Shown: piece by piece, positions 7,620 through 13,847 of the stretch | Layout: every line of letters begins with the position of its first letter | Position numbering within the stretch: the first letter of the stretch is position 1 | Assembly (NCBI GenBank): GCA_046261875.1 | Contig: JBHENW010000119.1 | Coordinates: forward strand, 1 to 17,571 | DNA from: JBHENW01 sp046261875 | GTDB taxonomy: Bacteria; Acidobacteriota; Thermoanaerobaculia; UBA5066; Gp7-AA6 | Direction of reading: 5' to 3' | DNA: 17,571 bases | Notes under the pieces: model-generated | The model's database searches: none | Told to the model about the DNA's origin: nothing | What the model saw: the letters and a program-made list of their open reading frames with translations, nothing else | Program-made: the position numbers and the translations under genes

Positions 7620-8780
7620 CTATGAGGGAATCGGCCGGGGTGGCGGGGGGTCGGGATCGCCCAGGAGGCGCGCGAACCCCTGCAGGCCGTCCACGTTCTC
7701 GCAGACGACCTTGATCGCCGAGGTCAACGGCACGGCCAGGATGGCGCCGGGCAGACCCCAGAGCAGCCCCCAGAAGATGAACGCGACCATGACGGTCAGG
7801 GGGAAGAGCCGGACTTTCCCGCCCACGATGAAGGGCGTGAGGACGTTGCCCTCCAGGAACTGCAGCAGGGAGTAGACGGCCAGGACCAGGAGCGCCTTGC
7901 TCATGTCGTACTGGAAGTACGCCACGGCCACGGCGGGAATCGTCGAGAACATCACGCCGACGTAGGGGAGCAGGATGGCGAGCCCGGCGATCGGTCCGAG
8001 GATGTAGTAGTAGTTGATCCTCAGGATCATCAGCGTCAGCGTCGTCGCGCACGCCATGATGAGCATGACGAACGCCAGGCCGAGCGCGTACGCCGTCATC
8101 GTCCGCGAGATCGCCCCGGTCACGTCACCGGCCCCGAACCGGGGGCTGCGCGAGAGCATCCCGTCGATCACCCGGCCGAACTTCTCGCGGTCCTTCAGCA
8201 TGAAGAACGTCAGGAACGGGACGGTCGCGGCGTAGAGCAGGAACTCGAGCGTGGCGCCGATCTGCGCGACGAACGCGCGGGTCGCCGCCATGGGTGATTC
8301 GCTGATCTTGACCTCGCGCACGCCGCGCGCGTCTTCCGGCAGGATGCTGCCCATGCGCTCCCGGACGGTGTTGACGGCCTCCATGAGGCGCGAGAGGAGG
8401 TCCCGGATCCGCGCCTGGTAGCGGGGCAGCTCCACGTAGAACTGGTTCAACTGAGCGGTGACGTTGATGATGAGCAGGACGAAGCCGCCGAGGAGGATGA
8501 AGAGCAGGAGCAGGATCGCGATGACGCGCGGGAGGCCCGCGCGCTCCAGGAGCGACACGAACGGGCGCATGGCGAACGCGAGGAAGAGCGCAAACGCCAT
8601 GGTGATGAACAGCGTGCGGCCGTAATAGAGCAGCGCGACGGCCGCGGCGAGCGAGACGAGCGCGAAGCCGACGGCCCGCGGCGGAATCTTTCCGGGCGCT
8701 CTGTCGGCTTCTCCGGGGACGAAAAAAGCCCCCTCGGTCAGAGGGGGCTTCCGGGATCTCTCGGGCTTGTCCGCGCTCAT
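7620..8780 (-). CDS. AI-2E family (YdiK/PerM-like) membrane protein
   Basis: The 386-residue product has the AI-2E transporter layout: hydrophobic segments at about 38-76 and 84-105, a hydrophilic periplasmic stretch (about 105-170), then more membrane spans. The conserved C-terminal part reads ILGPIAGLAILLPYVGVMFSTIPA, YSLLQFLEGNVLTPFIVGGKVRL and FWGLLWGLPGAILAVPLTSAIKVV. Members are putative exporters; some are linked to autoinducer-2 export and others to Na+/H+ exchange, so the substrate is not assignable. The ATG at 8780 overlaps the preceding stop as ATGA; the next in-frame ATG would delete TM1. Codons 11-20 form a perfect terminator hairpin followed by six T residues, which is highly unusual inside a coding sequence. 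Confidence 0.88.
   Translation of the reverse strand: MSADKPERSRKPPLTEGAFFVPGEADRAPGKIPPRAVGFALVSLAAAVALLYYGRTLFITMAFALFLAFAMRPFVSLLERAGLPRVIAILLLLFILLGGFVLLIINVTAQLNQFYVELPRYQARIRDLLSRLMEAVNTVRERMGSILPEDARGVREVKISESPMAATRAFVAQIGATLEFLLYAATVPFLTFFMLKDREKFGRVIDGMLSRSPRFGAGDVTGAISRTMTAYALGLAFVMLIMACATTLTLMILRINYYYILGPIAGLAILLPYVGVMFSTIPAVAVAYFQYDMSKALLVLAVYSLLQFLEGNVLTPFIVGGKVRLFPLTVMVAFIFWGLLWGLPGAILAVPLTSAIKVVCENVDGLQGFARLLGDPDPPPPRPIPS
8722..8750 (-). terminator. intrinsic terminator inside the 5' coding region of the AI-2E gene
   Basis: Read on the minus strand, AAGCCCCCTC (8750-8741) and GAGGGGGCTT (8735-8726) form a perfect 10-bp stem around a five-base loop, running into a T-tract (8727-8722). 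It begins about 30 bases after the AI-2E ATG and 27 bases after the ompA-like stop. It would end the ompA-like mRNA unless ribosomes translating the downstream gene prevent folding. Confidence 0.85.
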
Positions 8781-10126
8781 CCCCCCGATGTTAGCGTGAC
8801 CACGATGACGGCCCGGCGGTTCTTGGCGCGCCCCTCCGCCGTGTTGTTGTCGTAGGCCGGATCGGCGGACCCTCGGGCGACCGTCGTGATGCGGTTCGGG
8901 TCGATCCCGTGCCGCGTCACGAGATACTCCTTGGCGGCGTCCGAGCGCCGCGCCGAAATGGCCAGGTTGGCCTCCTCCGAGCCTGTGTTGTCCGAGTATC
9001 CGGTGATGACCGCCGTGGAGTTCAGGTCGTTCTTCATGCGCAGGGCCACGCCGTCCAGGATCGCCTTGGCGATGTTGGTCAGCCGGGCGCTACCCGCGTC
9101 GAAATAGATCTCGTCCACCGTCGTGCGCGGAGCCGGGGGAGGGGGCGTGACCGTCTCGACGGTCGTCTCGCGGCGCTCCTCGACGACCGGCGGGGGGACG
9201 ACGACGGGCGCAGGCGGCGGCGGGGGCCACTTGGCGTACGTCACCCCGATCAGCCCTCCGATGGGGGAGGGGGAAAAACCGTCCGAAAAGAGCATGTCCA
9301 GGTTGGCGTTGACCGCTCCGGACACGGCCAGACCCGTCCGGCCGATCCAGAAGCGCACGCCGTTGTAGAACATGGAGTAGCTCTCCTCGGGGAAGTCGCC
9401 GCCGTCCAGGACCGTGCGGTCAAGCTCGGCGATGATGTGGAGAAACGGCATCAGGGGAATGTCCACGCCGAGGCCGAACCGCAGGCGGTTCGCCGGCCGG
9501 ACGTCCTGGTCGTGCCTTCCGGAGAGCTGGTACGAGATCATCCCGGTCCAGATGTCCTTGCTGAGAACCGCGCCCCACTCCCAGTCGGTCCGGCGCGTAT
9601 TGAGCTGCTCGACTTCTCCCTGCTCGTCCTGCCGGATCGTGGCGTTGCCGACGGGGAGGTGCACGGCCGTCCAGAGGGCGACCCGCAGGTCGGGGTCCGC
9701 TTCCGAGAGGAAGTTGACCTTCGTTCCGAGCCGAACCTTCCGTCCCTCGTCATCCCGGAACCGGCAGCAGAGCTGGATCCCGTTGACCACGCCCCCGCGC
9801 CAGCCGCCCCGGCTCTCGAAGCGCTCGGCGCCCGCGCTCGCGAACACCGACCACCGGTCGAGCAGCCCTAGGCCGATCGAGCCTTCGGCGGCCCAGTGGC
9901 TGTAAAGGCGCGACTTCCAGGGCGGATCCGTGGGGAGGTCCCCCGCCACGAGCTGCTCTTTCCACCCGTAGAACCCCAGGGTGAGCTGGCCTGAACGGGG
10001 ATTGTCGGCCGTCGGCATCGTGAACAGCCCGATATCCCCGTAATTGTTTGGAGCGATTTGCGCGGAGGCCGCCGCGCCGGCAAGGCACAGAAGCATCCCG
10101 AGGAGCGCGGCACGCTTTGCCTTCAT
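8777..10126 (-). CDS. OmpA-family outer-membrane protein
   Basis: The 449-residue protein starts at ATG 10126 after AAGGAGA (10131-10137), with a signal peptide cut near ASAQ (residue 23). Residues about 25-310 alternate polar and hydrophobic short strands with aromatic girdles (QLTLGFYGWKEQL, YSMFYNGVRFWIG) and predict a beta-barrel. A Pro-rich linker (about 312-345) leads to a C-terminal OmpA domain with IYFDAGSARLTNIAKAILDG, GYSDNTGSEEANLAISARRS and NRRAVIVV. That domain binds diaminopimelate in peptidoglycan; the key Asp and Arg are present, while the usual GHTDNTG histidine is Tyr. It tethers the outer membrane to the wall. A sigma-70-like promoter lies upstream, and its stop overlaps the AI-2E start. 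Confidence 0.92.
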   Translation of the reverse strand: MKAKRAALLGMLLCLAGAAASAQIAPNNYGDIGLFTMPTADNPRSGQLTLGFYGWKEQLVAGDLPTDPPWKSRLYSHWAAEGSIGLGLLDRWSVFASAGAERFESRGGWRGGVVNGIQLCCRFRDDEGRKVRLGTKVNFLSEADPDLRVALWTAVHLPVGNATIRQDEQGEVEQLNTRRTDWEWGAVLSKDIWTGMISYQLSGRHDQDVRPANRLRFGLGVDIPLMPFLHIIAELDRTVLDGGDFPEESYSMFYNGVRFWIGRTGLAVSGAVNANLDMLFSDGFSPSPIGGLIGVTYAKWPPPPPAPVVVPPPVVEERRETTVETVTPPPPAPRTTVDEIYFDAGSARLTNIAKAILDGVALRMKNDLNSTAVITGYSDNTGSEEANLAISARRSDAAKEYLVTRHGIDPNRITTVARGSADPAYDNNTAEGRAKNRRAVIVVTLTSGG

Positions 10127-10174
10127 GAACTCTCCTTTCGAACCAGGCCGGGGGATGGCTAAAAACTGCCTAAC

Positions 10175-10203
10175 AGAATAAGCCAGAATCGGAGAATTGC
10201 CAA
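10175..10203 (-). promoter_or_regulatory. sigma-70-type promoter of the ompA-like gene
   Basis: On the minus strand, TTGGCA (10203-10198, five of six to TTGACA) and TATTCT (10180-10175, four of six) are spaced by exactly 17 bases. Transcription would start near 10168, giving a leader of about 42 bases that carries the Shine-Dalgarno sequence. This is the most classical promoter in the window. Confidence 0.65.
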
Positions 10204-10271
10204 ACAGTTTCCGGCCCGTAAGGGCTTAGGCGTTAGGGTTTGGGGGAGCCTCCGGAGCGGCCACAAACAGC

Positions 10272-10294
10272 CCCTCCGGACGGCGCCCGGAGGG
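10272..10294 (-). terminator. possible weak terminator after the Omp85-like gene
   Basis: On the minus strand, CCCTCCGG (10294-10287) pairs with CCGGAGGG (10279-10272) around a seven-base loop, 15 bases past the stop at 10309. It is followed only by GCTGTTTGT, so the T-tract is poor. It may be a partial terminator or an mRNA-stabilising hairpin. Confidence 0.45.
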
Positions 10295-10308
10295 AGCCAC
10301 GGTCCCAC

Positions 10309-11556
10309 TCAGCGGTAGGTCTTGAAGGCGACGAGGAACCGCACCCCGCCGACGCCGTTGACGACCGTCTTGGCCAGCAGAGCGCCCAGAAAAGCCCGGT
10401 ATTTCCGGTAGGAAAGCGCCGATTCGATCCCCGCCCCCACGTCGAAACGGTAGTCGGAGAGCTCCCCATAGATGCTCGTCGTGTCCCCCACGTTTCCTGT
10501 ACCCGAGTACAGGACGGCGTAGAGGCTGTTCCAGTCCAGGCCGATGAAACGGCGCGGACGCTCGGTGAAGACCGGGACGACGTATTCGGCGGTCAGGTGC
10601 GACTGGTACGGGCCGCGCTCCGCCCCGCGGTAGCCCTTCAGCTCCTCGCGCCCGTTGAGCTTGAAGAGCTCGTAGCGGGGGACGAGGAAGGGAGTCGAGC
10701 GCTCCGGGTCCACGGGAATGGCCGGGTCGATCACCCGCACCTTGTACGGGAAGAACCCGCCGTGGAGGCGCACGACGAGCCGCTGCTTGCGCGGAAAGGT
10801 GATCGCCTGCAGCGCCTCGAGCTCCGTCTTGACGTAGCGGTAATCGCCTCCGACGTAATCGAAACCGTACGTCGCCGCCACGGAGAGCCCGCGGCCGCGG
10901 GGCCCGATCTCCCGGTACGCGGTGTAGAGGTTGAAGATCCGGTCCCGCGCCTCGCCGACGACGGCGTTGGAGCGTTCATCCGAGGGCGTGCCGTGCTGGT
11001 AGCCGATCTTGATGTAGGTGTTCGTGCGGTTCGCGTCGGGGTGGATGTCCGGGTCCGAGAAGGTCAGGCGGTCCGCTTCCGCCAGAAAGTAGAGCCGGTT
11101 GTAGAAATCGAGCGGCCGGCGGTGGAGGTAGAGGGCGCCCCGCGTGCGCGAGAAGTCGTTGGAGAACTGCTCGAGCTCTTCGAACTCGATCGAGTCGAAG
11201 AAGGAGAGCGTCGAGGTGCCGCTCCGGCCGTAGTACTTGTAGCGCAGAAAGGCGGAGATGTCGCCGGAGACGAAGTTGTAGGCGATCTGGTTCTCGAAGA
11301 GCGAATTGCGGATCGGCTTCAGGAGCCGGATGTCCGCGCGCCCCTCGGGTAGATAGACGTTGATCCGGGGAAAAATGCCGCCGCGCTCCGGCTCCTCGGG
11401 GGGCGGCGTCTCGGCCTGGGGCTCCGACTGCGGATCGGATTGGGGCTCGGATTGGGGCTCGGATTGAGGCTCGGATTGAGGCTCGTATTGTGCGGCGAGC
11501 CGCGCGGCGAGGGGGAAGAGGAGCAGGAGGGAGAGCAGGAGGGTGTACGCGCGCAC
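10309..11556 (-). CDS. probable Omp85-like outer-membrane beta-barrel with EPQS repeats
   Basis: The 415-residue product starts at GTG 11556 (weak Shine-Dalgarno sequence) with a signal peptide ending near RLAAQ (residue 22). Six EPQS/DPQS repeats (about 24-48) and a Pro/Glu stretch follow. The rest is beta-rich with many Tyr/Phe/Arg and ends in the aromatic-basic LVAFKTYR. About 110 residues before the end is FKLNGREELKGYRGAERGPY then EYVVPVFTERPRR, which resembles the LRGY motif and following strands of BamA/TamA-type Omp85 barrels. No POTRA domains fit in the short N-terminus, so if it is an Omp85 relative it is a minimal one. The role could be outer-membrane insertion, lipid handling or none of these. 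It lies 48 bases after the DUF4388 gene and may share its transcript. Confidence 0.55.
   Translation of the reverse strand: MRAYTLLLSLLLLFPLAARLAAQYEPQSEPQSEPQSEPQSDPQSEPQAETPPPEEPERGGIFPRINVYLPEGRADIRLLKPIRNSLFENQIAYNFVSGDISAFLRYKYYGRSGTSTLSFFDSIEFEELEQFSNDFSRTRGALYLHRRPLDFYNRLYFLAEADRLTFSDPDIHPDANRTNTYIKIGYQHGTPSDERSNAVVGEARDRIFNLYTAYREIGPRGRGLSVAATYGFDYVGGDYRYVKTELEALQAITFPRKQRLVVRLHGGFFPYKVRVIDPAIPVDPERSTPFLVPRYELFKLNGREELKGYRGAERGPYQSHLTAEYVVPVFTERPRRFIGLDWNSLYAVLYSGTGNVGDTTSIYGELSDYRFDVGAGIESALSYRKYRAFLGALLAKTVVNGVGGVRFLVAFKTYR
11420..11491 (-). repeat. six tandem 12-base repeats coding for EPQS
   Basis: Six in-register copies of GGCTCGGATTGR (plus-strand sense) run from 11420 to 11491. 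The copies at 11444, 11456 and 11468 are nearly identical, and those at the ends have diverged (GGATCGG at 11432 gives Asp instead of Glu). The reading frame is kept because the unit is 12 bases. The near-identity suggests recent slippage expansion. Confidence 0.9.
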
Positions 11557-11604
11557 GACAGTCCGCTTTTCGGCTTTCTCTTTACGTTCGGATCGGCTCT
11601 TTTG

Positions 11605-12450
11605 TCAGGCTTTTGGCTGCATGACCAGGGACATCTTGTCCTGGAACGCCTTCATGCGGGCGGGGCCGCGGATCGAGGCGATCGCCCTCTCCGTCTGCCG
11701 GATGAGGTCCCGCACGGCCTCGACGCCGCGCCCGCGGTCGATCTCGGAAAGGGCCTGCTTGTACGGCTTCTCGATGCCGGGCAGGTTGGACTCGCCCAGG
11801 GCGATCTCGGCCTCCTGCTTCACGCGCGTGCAGAGGATCATCAGGATCTTCTTTTCGTCGCCCATGAGCGCCGCCGGGTTGGGCGTCGGCGTCGAGGCCG
11901 CGGGGCGGATCGAGTCGCGCGAGCGCATCTCGACGAGGTTCGCGGTGATCAGGCCATACAGGACCTTGGCGGTCTCGAAGGAAGATGTGTCGAGCGTCCG
12001 GGCGAGCTCTTCGACCGTCTTGCGGCCGTCGATCCGGATGACCAGGTTCCACTCGGGCGGAGAGAGCGTGACCGGCTCGGCCGAATTTCTCGGCACGAAC
12101 ACCGGGACGTAATCCACCCCGGGCACCTTCCGCGAGAGCACCTTCCACTCGTCCAGCCGCCGGGCGGCTTCCATGAGGAGGCTCGTGTTGGACCGGTGGA
12201 TCGAGACGCTCTCGCTCTCTTCGCTCGGAGTGAACTGGAAGTCGCCGGAAGACCAGATCGCGAGCGCGTAAATCGCCTCCTCGCCGACGAGGTCGCCCAC
12301 CTTCGCGTGCACCATCTGTCCGTTCTTCAGATAGATGAAACCGCGCTCGGAGCCGCGCACGAGCGTGAACATCCCCGTCTTTCCCGAGACGGATACGAGC
12401 TGGATGATGTCGGGGACCGGCAGCTCCTGGATGGATCCTTGAAAGGACAT
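11605..12450 (-). CDS. DUF4388 (PATAN-domain) signalling protein
   Basis: The 281-residue protein starts at ATG 12450, where the family begins: MSFQGSIQELPVPDIIQLVS, then GKTGMFTLVRGSERGFIYLK, NGQMVHAKVGDLVGEEAIYA and WSSGDFQFTPSE (about 1-80). This is the DUF4388/PATAN domain, common in delta-proteobacterial and acidobacterial signalling proteins, often with receivers or GTPases. Residues 120-190 (VIRIDGRKTVEELARTLDTS, then KVLYGLITANLVE) resemble a winged-helix module that often follows it. The last 80 residues are helical and unassigned. There is no Shine-Dalgarno sequence; TATCAT ends 12 bases before the ATG. It probably mediates protein contacts in a regulatory pathway; the partner is unknown, but a kinase gene lies 1.4 kb away. 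Confidence 0.8.
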   Translation of the reverse strand: MSFQGSIQELPVPDIIQLVSVSGKTGMFTLVRGSERGFIYLKNGQMVHAKVGDLVGEEAIYALAIWSSGDFQFTPSEESESVSIHRSNTSLLMEAARRLDEWKVLSRKVPGVDYVPVFVPRNSAEPVTLSPPEWNLVIRIDGRKTVEELARTLDTSSFETAKVLYGLITANLVEMRSRDSIRPAASTPTPNPAALMGDEKKILMILCTRVKQEAEIALGESNLPGIEKPYKQALSEIDRGRGVEAVRDLIRQTERAIASIRGPARMKAFQDKMSLVMQPKA

Positions 12451-12462
12451 GGGTGCGCCAAA

Positions 12463-12468
12463 ATGATA
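12463..12468 (-). promoter_or_regulatory. -10-like element of the DUF4388 gene
   Basis: TATCAT (minus strand, five of six to TATAAT) lies 12 bases before the ATG, in the 40-base gap after ruvC. The surrounding TATCATTTTGGCGCAC closely resembles TATCATTTTGTGCAC before the kinase gene at 13848. No clear -35 is seen. Confidence 0.45.
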
Positions 12469-12490
12469 GCAAGGACAGAGCGTTGAGCCC

Positions 12491-12970
12491 TCAGCGCCGG
12501 CCAGCACCCCCGTGGATGTGGCATATGGCGACGGCGAGCGCGTCGGCCGCGTCGAGCGGAATGCGCGTCCTCTGACGCGCCAGGAGCGAAAGGACCATGG
12601 ACCGGACCTGCGACTTCTCGGCGTTGCCGTAGCCCACGATCGCCTTCTTCACGAGCCGGGGCTCGTACTCGAAGAGTGGCACCGCGTGCCGGCCGGCGGC
12701 CGCGAGGAGGACGCCGCGCGCGTGCGCGAGCTTGACCGCGGAGGCCACGTTGCGAGCTGTGAAGACGGTCTCGACGGAGACGGCGTCCGGATGGCACTCC
12801 TCGATGAGCCGGCCCATCGCCGCCAGAAGGAAGTCGAGCTTCTCGGGGAAGCCGAGGCCGGCGGCGGGCCTCCAGACGCCGCAGCAGTCCAGGTGAAGCG
12901 CGCCGTTGTCGAAGATGACGAGGCCGTATCCGGTCGCTGTGGTTCCCGGGTCGATGCCGAGGATCTTCAA
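12491..12970 (-). CDS. ruvC: Holliday-junction endonuclease RuvC
   Basis: RuvC resolves Holliday junctions as a dimer with RuvAB in recombinational repair. The 159-residue product is full length with all four catalytic acids: Asp7 in GIDPGTT, Glu67 in VSVETVF, Asp140 and Asp143 in PLDAADALAVAICH. FTARNVASAVKLAHARGVLL and GYGNAEKSQV are also typical. The start is TTG at 12970, because the GIDPGT strand begins there; it lies 15 bases after the yebC stop, so translation likely depends on coupling. ruvA and ruvB do not follow, although yebC-ruvC-ruvA-ruvB is a common order; here a DUF4388 gene follows instead. Confidence 0.96.
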   Translation of the reverse strand: MKILGIDPGTTATGYGLVIFDNGALHLDCCGVWRPAAGLGFPEKLDFLLAAMGRLIEECHPDAVSVETVFTARNVASAVKLAHARGVLLAAAGRHAVPLFEYEPRLVKKAIVGYGNAEKSQVRSMVLSLLARQRTRIPLDAADALAVAICHIHGGAGRR

Positions 12971-12985
12971 GGAATCACGGCGACG

Positions 12986-13720
12986 TTACGCACTCTCCTC
13001 CGCGAAATCGAAGTTCGCCCAGACGTGCTGCACGTCGTCGTGGTCCTCGAGCGCCTCCATGAGCTTCATCATCTGCTCGGCCTTGCGCGCGTCGAGGGCC
13101 ACCTCCGTCGTCGGGATCATGGACACTTCCGCGACGGCGAGCGACAGGCCCTTCGCCTCGAGCTGCGCCTTGACCTCCGGCAGCACGTCCGCCGACGTCA
13201 GGACCTCGTGGTACTGCTCGGTCAGCGCGACGTCTTCGGCGCCGGCTTCGATGGCGGCTTCCATCACCGCGTCCTCGCTCGCCTTGTCCTTCTCGATCGT
13301 GATGTAGCCGCGCTTCTGGAACAGGAAGCGCACGGAGCCGGACTCGCCGAGGTTCCCGCCGTGCTTTGAGAAGATCGTGCGGATCTCGGGAAGAGTCCGG
13401 TTCTTGTTGTCCGTCATCGCCTCGACGAGGACCGCCACCCCGCCGGGTCCGTAGCCCTCGAACGTCACCTCTTCGTAGGACACCCCGGGGAGCTCCCCCG
13501 TGCCGCGCTGGATGGCCCGCTTGATGTTGTCCGCCGGCATGTTGACGGCCTTCGCGTCATCGATGGCCTTGCGCAGTCGCGGGTTGGATTCCGGCGCGCC
13601 GCCCCCCATGCGGGCGGACATCGAGATCTCCTTGATCAGCTTCGTGAAGAGCCGTCCGCGCTTGGCGTCCGCCGCGCCCTTCTTGTGTTTGATCGTGCTC
13701 CACTTGCTGTGGCCGGACAT
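12986..13720 (-). CDS. yebC: YebC/PmpR family protein
   Basis: The 244-residue protein starts at ATG 13720, supported by GAGGTGA (13728-13734) seven bases upstream and by the invariant N-terminus MSGHSKWSTIKHKKGAADAK followed by RGRLFTKLIKEI. The frame extends further upstream but without homology. Three-domain YebC features continue: AIDDAKAVNMPADNIKRAIQ, EGYGPGGVAVLVEAMTDNKN and LGESGSVRFLFQKRG. The family has been described both as transcriptional regulators (PmpR) and, for close homologues, as factors that help ribosomes through proline stretches. This window encodes several very Pro-rich proteins, so the latter role would be useful here, but that link is an inference. It heads a yebC-ruvC operon. 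Confidence 0.96.
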   Translation of the reverse strand: MSGHSKWSTIKHKKGAADAKRGRLFTKLIKEISMSARMGGGAPESNPRLRKAIDDAKAVNMPADNIKRAIQRGTGELPGVSYEEVTFEGYGPGGVAVLVEAMTDNKNRTLPEIRTIFSKHGGNLGESGSVRFLFQKRGYITIEKDKASEDAVMEAAIEAGAEDVALTEQYHEVLTSADVLPEVKAQLEAKGLSLAVAEVSMIPTTEVALDARKAEQMMKLMEALEDHDDVQHVWANFDFAEESA

Positions 13721-13750
13721 CGGTGATTCACCTCGTTCGTGAGCGACGGA

Positions 13751-13756
13751 AGTATA
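13751..13756 (-). promoter_or_regulatory. -10-like element of the yebC-ruvC operon
   Basis: TATACT on the minus strand (five of six to TATAAT) would start transcription near 13744, giving a leader of about 24 bases with the yebC Shine-Dalgarno sequence. No -35 match is seen 17 bases upstream, in a GC-only stretch. Confidence 0.45.
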
Positions 13757-13825
13757 TTGCCGTCGATAGCGGCCGCGCGGCCCCACTTCGCCGCCCGGCT
13801 CCTTCCGAAACGGCGCACTTTGCCG

Positions 13826-13831
13826 TATCAT
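13826..13831 (+). promoter_or_regulatory. -10-like element of the kinase gene
   Basis: TATCAT (five of six to TATAAT) ends 16 bases before the ATG at 13848, predicting a leader of about 10 bases with no Shine-Dalgarno sequence. It faces away from the yebC element; the two lie within the 127-base divergent region. Confidence 0.45.
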
Positions 13832-13847
13832 TTTGTGCACAGCTCGC

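Noticed and set aside
10240..11352. A 370-codon plus-strand frame opposite the Omp85-like gene
   Set aside because: It has no signal peptide, motif or ribosome-binding site. The minus-strand frame has a signal peptide and a barrel-like pattern, so the plus frame is a shadow.
11440..12486. A 348-codon plus-strand frame opposite the DUF4388 gene
   Set aside because: The minus-strand frame matches DUF4388 throughout; this one is rich in Asp, Arg and His without any fold-like pattern.
13833..13847. GTG start five codons upstream for the kinase fusion
   Set aside because: It lies one base after the -10-like TATCAT, so it could not be transcribed from it. The receiver-like domain naturally begins at MSKKVLLIE.
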